A DNA stretch of 64,000 nt from DATGPD01 sp041398565 (lineage in GTDB: Bacteria > Planctomycetota > UBA1135 > UBA2386). The DNA lies in contig JAWKUN010000005.1 of NCBI GenBank assembly GCA_041398565.1, positions 1 through 64,000 on the forward strand, written 5' to 3'. Of the stretch, positions 17,285-26,547 are shown in pieces (position 1 is the first letter of the stretch; each line of letters begins with the position of its first letter). The position numbers and the translations under genes were made by a program. The notes beneath the pieces are model-generated. The model had not been told where the DNA came from and did not search any database. It saw only the letters and a program-made list of their open reading frames with translations.

Positions 17285-17713
17285 CTAGCGCACGTCGCCG
17301 GTACCGGCACGCCGGCGCCCGAACAGCACCTGCCGCAGCACCGCACGCTGCAGCGCCGGGTCGGTCAGTGGCGACTTGCCCCGCTCGTGGGCGAGGCGCT
17401 CGCGCGCCCGCTTCTCCGCCACCTTGGCCCGGTCGATGTCGATCTCCTCGGCGCGCTCGCCAGCGTCGGTGATGAGCGACAGCACGTTGCCGCGGATCTC
17501 GGCGAAGCCGTCGGTGACCAGCATCTCCTCGACCTGGCCGTTCTCGAGGGTGATCTTGACGATGCCCGGCTTGGTCGCCGTCATCAGCGGCGCGTGCCCC
17601 GGCAGGATGCCGTAGCTACCGTCGATGCCCATGAACGACACCGCCTTGACCTTGCGGTCGAAGACGACGCGGTCGGGGGTCACCACGCGCAGGTGCAGTT
17701 CTGTGGTCGCCAT
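17285..17713 (-). CDS. atpC: F1 ATP synthase epsilon subunit
   Basis: 142 residues. The beta-sandwich domain (LHLRVVTPDRVVFDRKVKAVSFMGIDGSYGILPGHAPLMTA) is diagnostic and is followed by a C-terminal helical hairpin (RAKVAEKRARERLAHE). It couples rotation in the stalk and can inhibit hydrolysis. The C terminus carries an extra 20-residue Arg-rich tail. It is the last gene of the operon; 20 bp separate it from atpD. Confidence 0.95.
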   Translation of the reverse strand: MATTELHLRVVTPDRVVFDRKVKAVSFMGIDGSYGILPGHAPLMTATKPGIVKITLENGQVEEMLVTDGFAEIRGNVLSLITDAGERAEEIDIDRAKVAEKRARERLAHERGKSPLTDPALQRAVLRQVLFGRRRAGTGDVR

Positions 17714-17733
17714 GGCTCGCGGATCTCGCTCGG

Positions 17734-19203
17734 TCAGGACAGCTTCTTGGCCTTCTCGCGGGCCTCTTCGATCGAGCCCACCATGTAGAACGCCTGCTCG
17801 GGCAGGTCGTCGTGCTTGCCCTCGAGGATCTCCTTGAAGGACCGCACCGTGTCGCTGGCCTTGACGAACTTGCCCGGGGTGCCGGTGAAGGTCTCGGCGA
17901 CGAAGAACGGCTGCGCCAGGAAGCGCTGGATCTTGCGCGCGCGCGACACGATGAGCTTGTCGTCGTCCGACAGCTCCTCCATGCCGAGGATGGCGATGAT
18001 GTCGCGCAGGTCCTGGTAGCGCTGCAGCACGCGCTGCACCTCGCGCGCCACCGCATAGTGCTCGGCGCCGACGTTGTCGGGCGTGAGCATCTTGGATGTC
18101 GACTTCAGCGGATCGACCGCCGGGTAGATGCCGAGCTCGGCGATCTGGCGCTCGAGGATGATGGTCGAGTCCAAGTGCGCGAAGGTCGCCACCGGCGCCG
18201 GGTCGGTGATGTCGTCGGCAGGCACGTACACCGCCTGCATCGACGTCACCGAGCCCTTCTTGGTCGAGGTGATGCGCTCCTGCAGGGCACCCATCTCCGA
18301 CGCCATCGTCGGCTGGTAGCCCACGGCCGACGGCAGGCGGCCGAGCAGCGCCGACACCTCCGACCCCGCCTGGACGAAGCGGAACACGTTGTCGACGAAG
18401 AGCAGCACGTCCTTGCCCTCGACGTCGCGGAAGTACTCGGCCATGGTCAGGCCGGTGAGGCCCACGCGCAGACGCGCGCCGGGCGGCTCGTTCATCTGCC
18501 CGAACACCAGGACGGCGTTGTCGAGCACCGAGGCCTTCTCGCCGCTCGGCGTCGTGTACTCGGCCTCGGCCATCTCCAGCCACAAGTCATTGCCCTCGCG
18601 GGTGCGCTCGCCGACGCCGCAGAACACCGAGAATCCGCCCTTCTCCACCGCAGTGACGCGGATCAGCTCCTGGATGAGCACCGTCTTGCCGACACCAGCG
18701 CCGCCGAACAGGCCGACCTTGCCACCCTTGGCGATCGGGCACAGCAGGTCGACGACCTTGATGCCGGTCTCGAACAGGTCCTTGACCGCCAGCTGGTCCT
18801 CGAAGGAGGGAGCCGGCCGATGGATGGGGAAGGTCTGCTTGGCGTCGACCGGCGGCAGCGGCTTGTGCGTGCGCGGGTGCTTGATCCCCACCTCGAGCGG
18901 CTTGCCGAGCACGTCGAACAACCGGCCCATGGTCACGGGTCCGACCGGCACGCTGATCGGTGCACCGGTGTCGAGGGCGGGCATGCCGCGCACCAGACCG
19001 TCCGTGGTCGACAGCGCCACGCAGCGCACGGTCGCGTTGCCGAGCTGCTGCGCCACCTCGAGGGTGAGGTCGATCTTCTTGCCGGCGTCCTGGATGGTGA
19101 TGGCGTTGTAGATCGGCGGCAGATGGCCCTCGGGGAACACGACGTCCACCACGGGGCCGAACACCTGCAACACCTTGCCTTCTGTCTTGGTCGCGGTCGT
19201 CAC
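17734..19203 (-). CDS. atpD: F1 ATP synthase beta subunit
   Basis: 489 residues, full length. Catalytic subunit on the cytoplasmic F1 head. Walker A GGAGVGKTVL (about 160-169), the GERTREGNDL segment with catalytic Glu, Walker B VLLFVDNVFRF and the ALLGRLPSAVGYQPT region are all present. The C-terminal DELSEE equivalent reads GMEELSDDDK. It is in canonical position between atpG and atpC. Confidence 0.97.
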   Translation of the reverse strand: MTTATKTEGKVLQVFGPVVDVVFPEGHLPPIYNAITIQDAGKKIDLTLEVAQQLGNATVRCVALSTTDGLVRGMPALDTGAPISVPVGPVTMGRLFDVLGKPLEVGIKHPRTHKPLPPVDAKQTFPIHRPAPSFEDQLAVKDLFETGIKVVDLLCPIAKGGKVGLFGGAGVGKTVLIQELIRVTAVEKGGFSVFCGVGERTREGNDLWLEMAEAEYTTPSGEKASVLDNAVLVFGQMNEPPGARLRVGLTGLTMAEYFRDVEGKDVLLFVDNVFRFVQAGSEVSALLGRLPSAVGYQPTMASEMGALQERITSTKKGSVTSMQAVYVPADDITDPAPVATFAHLDSTIILERQIAELGIYPAVDPLKSTSKMLTPDNVGAEHYAVAREVQRVLQRYQDLRDIIAILGMEELSDDDKLIVSRARKIQRFLAQPFFVAETFTGTPGKFVKASDTVRSFKEILEGKHDDLPEQAFYMVGSIEEAREKAKKLS

Positions 19204-19248
19204 GTCGTTCGTCCTGACTGATCGATTGGGAATGCGCGAAACGGAGGC

Positions 19249-20139
19249 TCAGCTCACCGCGGCGGTGCCGCCGACGATGTCCATGAGCTCCTTGGTGATC
19301 TTCTCTTGCCGCGCGCGGTTGTAGACCTTGCGCAGGTCCTTGCTCATGCGGCCAGCGGCATCGGTGGCGCCCTTCATGGCCATGCGGCGCGAGGCGTGCT
19401 CGGAGGTGAGCGACTGCAACATGGCGTCGAACACCATCGTCTCGAGGTACTTCGGCACCAGATGCTCGAAGAGCACGTCGGCGTTCGGTTCGAGCAGGTA
19501 GGTGCTGGGCTGCGTCGACGGAATGTTGTCGTCGCCCCACAGCCGGATGTGCGTGACCGGCAGCAGCGGCTCGAAGGTGGGCTCGAAGCGCGCCATCGAC
19601 ACGAAGCGCGTGTACGCGAGATGCATCTCGTCGACGACGCCGTCGGTGAAGGCCTCGACCAGCGCATCCGCGGCCACCCGCGCCGAGGCGAAGTCGAGCT
19701 TGTCGAGCGGCGGATCGACGAAGTAGCGCTCGATGTCGTAGCTGCGCCGGTTCAGGTAGCTGTAGCCCTTGCGGCCGTAGCAGAAGAACTTCACCTTGGC
19801 GCCCGGGCGCTTCTGCTCGACCTGCCGCAGGAACTCGAGCAAGCGCAGCATCATGTTCGAGTTGTAGGCACCACACAGGCCGCGGTCCGACGTCACCAGG
19901 AAGACACCGACCGTCTTGACCTCACGCGCGCGGAACAGCGCGCGGTGCGTGTCGCGGCCGACGTGCTCGGCAAGGTGCTCGACCAGCGCGCGGATCTCCG
20001 CGGTGTAGGGGTGCAGCGCCACCGCCCGCGCCTGCACGCGGCGCAGCTTCATCGACGCCACCATCTCCATCGCCTTGGTGATCTTGGCGATGTTGCTGAC
20101 CGACTTGATGCGGCCGCGGAGCTCGCGAACGTTGGCCAT
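19249..20139 (-). CDS. atpG: F1 ATP synthase gamma subunit
   Basis: 296 residues. Begins MANVRELRGRIKSVSNIAKITKAMEMVASMKLR, the conserved N-terminal coiled-coil half of the central stalk, and ends with a matching helix (ATDAAGRMSKDLRKVYNRARQEKITKELMDIVGG). The middle domain contains TSDRGLCGAYNSN, also conserved. It converts rotation of the c ring into catalytic changes in beta. 14 bp downstream of atpA. Confidence 0.96.
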   Translation of the reverse strand: MANVRELRGRIKSVSNIAKITKAMEMVASMKLRRVQARAVALHPYTAEIRALVEHLAEHVGRDTHRALFRAREVKTVGVFLVTSDRGLCGAYNSNMMLRLLEFLRQVEQKRPGAKVKFFCYGRKGYSYLNRRSYDIERYFVDPPLDKLDFASARVAADALVEAFTDGVVDEMHLAYTRFVSMARFEPTFEPLLPVTHIRLWGDDNIPSTQPSTYLLEPNADVLFEHLVPKYLETMVFDAMLQSLTSEHASRRMAMKGATDAAGRMSKDLRKVYNRARQEKITKELMDIVGGTAAVS

Positions 20140-20153
20140 GGCTCAGCTCCCGC

Positions 20154-21695
<1,542 letters not shown>

Positions 21696-21717
21696 GTGAC
21701 TGTGCGAAGGGATGCGA

Positions 21718-22260
21718 TCAGGTACCGGTGACGGGAGCCTGCAGAAGCGCCTGCTGCAGGGCCTCGAGCTCGCCGAGCAGCGAGCCGTCGTAGAGCGTGT
21801 TGCCGACGCGCACGCGCACGCCGCCGAGCAGATCGGGGTTGTCGCGCACGTCGAGGACGATGCGCTTGCCGGTGCGCCGCGCCATCTGCTCGCGCAGCGC
21901 GGACTGGTCGGCCTCGGACAGCGGCTTCGCCGTCTCGACCACGGCGACGGCCTCGCCGGCCTGCTCCTGCACCATGGCCCGCAACGCGCTGGCCAGGTCG
22001 GGCAGCAGCGCCTCGCGCCGACGGTCCAGCACGACGCCGAGCGCGCTCCTGGTCAACTCGTTGCTTCCGGCGAGCGCCCGGTCGACGAGGCTCTCGACCT
22101 GCGCCCGCTTGGTGTTCGGGTCGGCCAGGAAGGCCCGACCCGCGTCGTCACCGAACGCGGCGTGCAGCTTCTCCAAGTCGGCGAGAACCGCCGCGGTCGC
22201 GCCGCGCGACTGCGCGACTTCGAACAACGCGGTGGCGTAGCGGCGGGCGAGGAGAGACAT
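21718..22260 (-). CDS. atpH: F1 ATP synthase delta subunit
   Basis: 180 residues. Begins MSLLARRYATALFEVA, the usual delta/OSCP N terminus, and the C-terminal half has RIVLDVRDNPDLLGGVRVRVGNTLYDGSLLGELEAL, the conserved beta-strand signature. It joins the peripheral b stalk to the top of F1. 22 bp upstream of atpA and 28 bp downstream of atpF. Confidence 0.95.
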   Translation of the reverse strand: MSLLARRYATALFEVAQSRGATAAVLADLEKLHAAFGDDAGRAFLADPNTKRAQVESLVDRALAGSNELTRSALGVVLDRRREALLPDLASALRAMVQEQAGEAVAVVETAKPLSEADQSALREQMARRTGKRIVLDVRDNPDLLGGVRVRVGNTLYDGSLLGELEALQQALLQAPVTGT

Positions 22261-22288
22261 CGGTTGGGGTGGCGGTTCGGGGCCGGGG

Positions 22289-22846
22289 TCAGTTGGGCAG
22301 CGACTTGAGGAAGTCGGAGACGACCTTCTTGTGCGCGTCGTCGTTGACGTCGCGCCGCAGCAGGCGGCCGGTGGACTGGATGGTCAGGTCGACCACCTCC
22401 TTGCGGATCTCGGCCAGCGCCTTCTGCTTCTCGGCAGCGATGTCCTCGCGTGCCTTGCGCAGCTGCCGGTCGGCCTCGTCCTTGGCCCGGGCCAGGGCTT
22501 CCTGCGCCTGCCGTTCCGCCCGGCCGGTGGCCTCGTCGACCATGCGCTTGGCGTCGGCCCGCGCACGCTCGAGCTCGCCCTTGGCGGCGTTCACCTGCTC
22601 CTCGGCCTTGCGCCGGGCCTCGTCGGCCGCGGCGATGGCGTTCTCGACCTTGGTGTCACGGTCGGCGAGCGCCTTGGTGATCGGGCCGAACACGAACTTC
22701 CACATCGGGACGAGCGATCCCAAGAAGATCACCCACGTCCAGAAGGTCGCGCCGGGCACGAACTCGAACGGGTTGAACCCGCCGCCCGAAGCCAGGAGGC
22801 CAGGGGCAGCGAGGCTCGTCGCGAGCACCAGCGCGGAGGACATCAC
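22289..22846 (-). CDS. atpF: F0 ATP synthase b subunit
   Basis: 185 residues. An N-terminal extension with a hydrophobic leader (SSALVLATSLAAPGLLASG) precedes the membrane helix (ATFWTWVIFLGSLVPMWKFVFGPI). The rest is one long highly charged helix (DRDTKVENAIAAADEARRK... to VNDDAHKKVVSDFLKSL), the peripheral stalk. The leader may be a cleaved signal peptide as in some other b subunits. A single b gene is present, with no second b' copy. Its start overlaps the atpE stop. Confidence 0.93.
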   Translation of the reverse strand: MMSSALVLATSLAAPGLLASGGGFNPFEFVPGATFWTWVIFLGSLVPMWKFVFGPITKALADRDTKVENAIAAADEARRKAEEQVNAAKGELERARADAKRMVDEATGRAERQAQEALARAKDEADRQLRKAREDIAAEKQKALAEIRKEVVDLTIQSTGRLLRRDVNDDAHKKVVSDFLKSLPN

Positions 22847-23127
22847 GAGAAGAGGATGATGATGCCGACGATGGCTGCCAGCAGCGCCACACCTTCGATG
22901 AGGGCCGCGAGCACCAGACCCTGGCCCTTGATCACGTCAGCGGCCTCGGGCTGCCTGGCAATGGCCTCCGACGAGTGGCTGCCGATCTGACCGATGCCGA
23001 CGCCAGCGCCCAGGGTGGCGAGTCCGGCCGCGAGACCGGCGCCGATGCCCTTGCCCCAGTTGGAGGCCTTGGCGAGGTCGACGGCCTGCTGCGCGGCGTC
23101 TTGGGCGGTTTGAACGAGATCGAGCAT
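22843..23127 (-). CDS. atpE: F0 ATP synthase c subunit
   Basis: 94 residues from MLDLVQTAQDAAQQ. Two helices joined by the conserved polar loop EAIARQPEA. The carboxylate of helix 2 is in VLAALIEGVALL. At the position aligned to the sodium-binding Gln of Ilyobacter (nine residues before the loop Glu) there is Ile, and the residues after the carboxylate are GV rather than ST, so the ring should be proton-driven. A 25-residue amphipathic leader precedes helix 1. The larger open frame upstream is not coding. Confidence 0.94.
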   Translation of the reverse strand: MLDLVQTAQDAAQQAVDLAKASNWGKGIGAGLAAGLATLGAGVGIGQIGSHSSEAIARQPEAADVIKGQGLVLAALIEGVALLAAIVGIIILFS

Positions 23128-23225
23128 TGTCACGGCTTGTTCCTCAGAGTCTCTACGGGACGGGTCTTGGCTTGGTTCGTTGGATCGGTTCGGCCCGGCA
23201 CCGCGCAACAGGCGCTGCCTGCTGC

Positions 23226-24239
23226 TCAGTGCGCGGCATGTTCGTGGTGCGCCATCTGCCCCACGAAGATCAGAGTCAGGTAGGTGAAGACGTAGGCCTG
23301 GAGCAGCACGATGAAGCCCTCCAGGATGTTGACGAAGATCGCCAGGCCCAGCGCCGGCAGCGCCGTGAGGTAGCTGATCGCGCCCAGGTTCATCATCTTC
23401 GCGAAGACGAAGATGATGCCGATGAACGAGTACAGCACCATGTGCCCGGCCAGCAGATTGGCGAAGAGTCGGATCATCAACGCCATCGGCTTGACGAACA
23501 ACGACAGCACCTCGACCGGCGCCATGATCGGCAGCACGTACCAGGGCACGCCGGGCGGCGCCAGCAGGTGCTTGACGAAGCCGCCGACACCCTGCTCGCG
23601 GACCGCCATCCACACGATCAGAACCAGCGACTGCAGGGCCAGCGCGCCGGTGACGAAGATCGTCGCCATGGTCGTGACGCTGCCCGGGATGAGGCTGACC
23701 AGGTTGAGGAAGGCGATGAAGAAGAACAGGTAGACGAAGTACGGCCCGAGCTTGCGGGCGTGCCGCTCGCCGAGCACGGGCACCACCATCTCGTCCCGGA
23801 TCCACAAGACCCAGCCGCGGAACACGCGCAGGATCCAGGGAGTGCGCTCGTTCTTGAAGCTGGCGAGCACCAGCGAGAACAGCACGAAGATGAAGACGAC
23901 TGCACCCAGTTGGAACTTGTTGACGTTGTAGAACGCCACCAGATGGTTCCGATCGGGGTCCGGCGAGACGGTCGGCGACAGCTCGTCGATCTTGTGCGGG
24001 ACCAGGTGCGCGTATTGCGAGGTGAAGAACTCCCGCTCCGGAGTCTCCATGGTCGGCCGGTCGACGTGCCCGTGCTCGTCGTGCGTGGTCTGGTCGGCGT
24101 GCTGTGTCTGGCCCTGGTTCTGGGCCTGGTCCGCGCGCGGGGTCTGCCCCGTGTGCGCGTCGCCTCCGTGCCCCTGCGCACGCAGCGCAGCGACGAGCAA
24201 CGAGGAGACGAGGACGAGGATCCTGACGAGGTGAAGCAC
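23226..24239 (-). CDS. atpB: F0 ATP synthase a subunit with His-rich exported leader
   Basis: 337 residues, longer than the usual 240-280 because of a leader: signal-peptide-like LVRILVLVSSLLVAALRAQ, then about 45 residues rich in His, Asp and Gln (residues 22-62). The core has the conserved helices, including the essential Arg in KPMALMIRLFANLLAGHMVL and the final Q(A)YVFTYLTLIFVGQ. The C terminus is also His-rich (HHEHAAH). It forms the proton half-channels at the c ring. Located upstream of atpE with a 98-bp gap, the largest inside the operon. Confidence 0.94.
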   Translation of the reverse strand: MLHLVRILVLVSSLLVAALRAQGHGGDAHTGQTPRADQAQNQGQTQHADQTTHDEHGHVDRPTMETPEREFFTSQYAHLVPHKIDELSPTVSPDPDRNHLVAFYNVNKFQLGAVVFIFVLFSLVLASFKNERTPWILRVFRGWVLWIRDEMVVPVLGERHARKLGPYFVYLFFFIAFLNLVSLIPGSVTTMATIFVTGALALQSLVLIVWMAVREQGVGGFVKHLLAPPGVPWYVLPIMAPVEVLSLFVKPMALMIRLFANLLAGHMVLYSFIGIIFVFAKMMNLGAISYLTALPALGLAIFVNILEGFIVLLQAYVFTYLTLIFVGQMAHHEHAAH

Positions 24240-24248
24240 GCGAGCTCC

Positions 24249-24737
24249 CTAGATTCTTCGCTCTGGTTCAGGTCGCGACGCTGCCGACTTCAACGCCCGC
24301 GACAAGACCCCGGCACCGACCACGCGCAGAACGGCTGCCGAGGCCGCGAAGGCTAGCGCAAAGGCCGCCGGTGCCAAGAATTTCGTCCGCAGCAAAAACA
24401 GCGCGACGGCGATTCCGCCACCGAGGATCACGTGCACGGCGAAGTCCACCAGGAGGGCGCGTGTCGTCGTCGCCGCGCTGCGGGGATCGCGCGACAGCGC
24501 CGCGCTCGCGATGAGGACGTTGCCGAGTCCGGCGCACACGACCGCGACGGCGAACCCGAAGGCGCAGCTCGAGCGCGAGGCCGGCGGCAGCAAACCGGTG
24601 GCGGTCACCACGACCAGGATCGACGCAGCCAGCAGCGCACCGAGCGTGGTCGCCCGCAGCGCCGAGGGAAGCGGAGCGGGCCGAGCATCCGGCAACGCCG
24701 GATGCGCCGTGCCGGAGTCTGGCGTCACGCCGCTCAC
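24249..24737 (-). CDS. atpI: AtpI-like four-helix membrane protein
   Basis: 162 residues from GTG. Four hydrophobic helices (about 31-51, 58-82, 94-115 and 119-143) with a polar Pro-rich N terminus and an Arg-rich C terminus. Similarity to AtpI is weak by eye; the call rests on its place between atpZ and atpB, where AtpI usually sits and assists c-ring assembly. The start overlaps the atpZ-like stop (GTGA). Confidence 0.6.
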   Translation of the reverse strand: MSGVTPDSGTAHPALPDARPAPLPSALRATTLGALLAASILVVVTATGLLPPASRSSCAFGFAVAVVCAGLGNVLIASAALSRDPRSAATTTRALLVDFAVHVILGGGIAVALFLLRTKFLAPAAFALAFAASAAVLRVVGAGVLSRALKSAASRPEPERRI

Positions 24738-25015
24738 GCGTCACCCCTCTCGCTCGGCTTTCGCCTCTCGCCACGCCTGGAGAACGTCTCGGGAGCCAGC
24801 TTGCGGATGAGGTGCAACATGCCTCCCGCGGTGCCCAGGACACATCCGACCACCAGCAGCCACGGCGAGGAATCGAGCTTCTCGTCGAGCCAGTGGCCGA
24901 GCAGAGCGAACGCGGCCACGGCCACCGCGAACGTCATCGCGGCGGAGAGCGCGTTGGAGCCGTAGTCGCTGCGAGCCTCGGGCACGGGGTGTTCTCGACC
25001 AAACGCGCGGACCAT
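24734..25015 (-). CDS. atpZ: AtpZ-like F0F1 ATPase accessory protein
   Basis: 93 residues from the ATG giving MVRAFGREHPVPEARS; a GTG 36 bases upstream would add 12. Two helices (about 22-40 and 52-70): AVAAFALLGHWLDEKLDSSPWLLVVGCVLGTAGGMLHLIRKL matches the AtpZ (ATPase gene 1) pattern with the GHWLDEKL turn and the G-rich second helix. AtpZ with AtpI is thought to act in assembly or divalent cation transport. First gene of the ATP synthase operon; its promoter must lie in the 25016-25351 spacer. Confidence 0.75.
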   Translation of the reverse strand: MVRAFGREHPVPEARSDYGSNALSAAMTFAVAVAAFALLGHWLDEKLDSSPWLLVVGCVLGTAGGMLHLIRKLAPETFSRRGERRKPSERGDA

Positions 25016-25159
25016 AGAGCGACGGGCCCGCGAATGCTCGCGCTGTGCCACGGATTGTCGCCGATCCCCCGATCACCCGGCACGCGCCCCGCTGCCAGTG
25101 CCGCGAATCCTCGCGCCACGCGAATCCGGCGATGCCGTCCGCTTGCCGACGCGCCGAAC

Positions 25160-25266
25160 TCGCCCGTGTCCAGCGGCACTGGAAGCCCCGGCAGCACAGC
25201 GGCCGGGGCCCCTCTCTGGTCGGCGCGAAGCGCCGACCGCGACCAAGCCTTGTCGTGGCCCCGGCC
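25160..25266. repeat. Single diverged copy of the branched structured element
   Basis: An outer 10-bp perfect inverted repeat (GGCCGGGGCC at 25201-25210 with GGCCCCGGCC at 25257-25266) encloses a 9-bp hairpin (25218-25226 with 25230-25238, GAA loop) and a weaker second hairpin at about 25241-25254. A CCAG...CTGG hairpin followed by AAGC lies just before. The same plan, with different paired bases, occurs in each 184-bp unit at 51581-52316. The shared unpaired CCTCT(CT)GGTCGGCGC stretch shows homology. The strand and whether it acts as RNA or DNA are unknown. Confidence 0.7.
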
Positions 25267-25336
25267 GCGACGAGCGCGCGATTCCCGCTGCCGCCGTAAC
25301 CATCGTCGGGCGCGGCGCACTTGGAGGCGCATTCAC

Positions 25337-25342
25337 AAGGAG
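25337..25342 (+). promoter_or_regulatory. Strong Shine-Dalgarno AAGGAG
   Basis: AAGGAG, nine bases before the ATG at 25352. Such a clear ribosome binding site is rare in this window, where most genes start at four-base overlaps or with no visible site, so it supports the chosen start and suggests a well-translated gene. Confidence 0.8.
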
Positions 25343-25351
25343 ACACCGATC

Positions 25352-26452
25352 ATGACCATGACCTTCTCTGCCTTCTCGTCGACTCTCGAGCTGGCTGCGG
25401 CCGCCGCGTTCGCCCTGGCCCCGTTCGCCGCGGCCCAGACGCCCACCGCCGTGTCGCCCTACGACCGCGATCGCCTCGAGGGCAGCGCCAGCACCGTCTA
25501 CCCCCTCGGTCGAGCCCACGCGCGCGTGCAGCAGCTGCTCGACGATCTGCCGACGCAGCCGCGCACCTGGCAAGGCCACGCCTACCGGCGCGATGCGATC
25601 ACCGTCCGTGGGCTGGTCAGCGCGTTCCGCAGCGAGCTGAGCGTGCTCGTATCCCTGTCGCCGCGCACCGCGGCCAACGCGTCGAGCACGTTCGCCGACA
25701 ACACCGGCACGGCGCAGACGGTGCTGGCGCAGACCTGGGTCTCGTTCCCGCAGACCGACCGGCCGGCCCTCGACCCGGCCCCGACCTTCGAGCTGCAGAT
25801 CCCGTGGTCCACGCCCTACGCCTGGCAAGGGGCCGGGACGCTCTGTCTCGAGACATTGGTGCACGGGAACGACGTCGGCGGAACCGCCGACCGCAACTTC
25901 TCCGTCTACATCGACGCGCACGATCTGAGCCGGAGCAGCTCGCGCCAGCCCGGCTTTCGCTTCGGCAGCGGCTGCGCCGCCCAGGGAAGCACGACCGCGT
26001 CGTACTCCAGCTTCGAGCTCGTGCGCACCGCGACTCGGATGGATCTGGACGTGGGCTTGCGCTACGGCGTCCCGACCGGCGGCTCGACCGGCGGTCTGGC
26101 AGTCCTCATGCTGGGTACGACCCCGGTGACGTGGAGCTGGCCGTCGCGACCGACGTGCACGATCTACACCGCACCGCTCACCACCGAGATCCTGGGACCG
26201 ACCGACGCCAGCGGCCACCTCGACACCACGCTCACGGGCGTGGGCTTCGCCCCCGCCGGGCACTCGCTGCTGGCACAAGTGCTGACCCTCGACGGCACCA
26301 GCGGCAACGCGGCATTGACCGACGCTTCGCGCCTCTCGATCCCGACGCCGCCGCAGTCGACGCTGCTGCACGCGCGGATCGCCAACGGCGACGACCAGAA
26401 CGCCGCCACGGGGACGGTCTCCTACAGCGTGCCCGTGGTCGCACTGTTCTGA
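25352..26452 (+). CDS. Secreted protein of unknown function
   Basis: 366 residues. The start is fixed by AAGGAG nine bases upstream and by the signal peptide (MTMTFSAFSSTLELAAAAAFALAPFAAAQ). The mature part is Ser/Thr-rich and beta-rich, with no repeat or catalytic motif recognised; a pair of cysteines (GSGCAAQG and RPTCTIYTAP) may form a disulfide. The last 100 residues (TTEILGPTDASGHLDTTLTGVGFAPAGHSLLAQVLTLD) resemble the C-terminal beta domain common in exported planctomycete proteins. Secretion is likely; function is unknown. Confidence 0.8.
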   Translation: MTMTFSAFSSTLELAAAAAFALAPFAAAQTPTAVSPYDRDRLEGSASTVYPLGRAHARVQQLLDDLPTQPRTWQGHAYRRDAITVRGLVSAFRSELSVLVSLSPRTAANASSTFADNTGTAQTVLAQTWVSFPQTDRPALDPAPTFELQIPWSTPYAWQGAGTLCLETLVHGNDVGGTADRNFSVYIDAHDLSRSSSRQPGFRFGSGCAAQGSTTASYSSFELVRTATRMDLDVGLRYGVPTGGSTGGLAVLMLGTTPVTWSWPSRPTCTIYTAPLTTEILGPTDASGHLDTTLTGVGFAPAGHSLLAQVLTLDGTSGNAALTDASRLSIPTPPQSTLLHARIANGDDQNAATGTVSYSVPVVALF

Positions 26453-26547
26453 CCATCAGCGCGTTGGCCTCGCTCCGGCGCGCTTGCCGGCCAGCGCCCT
26501 TTCCCGCGGGCGCCCTGAACGGGCCGGAGCTATCGTGCCGCGTGTTC

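Larger units (their letters stand above)
25016..25351. other. Divergent spacer between atp operon and a secreted-protein gene
   Basis: 336 bp expected to carry the atp operon promoter (minus strand) and that of the gene at 25352. Apart from the structured element described separately at 25160-25266, I see no ORF with coding character and no clear promoter boxes. Confidence 0.5.

Noticed and set aside
22843..23127. Sodium-driven c ring
   Set aside because: The Gln and Ser/Thr ligands of sodium-binding c subunits are replaced by Ile and Gly-Val in this sequence.
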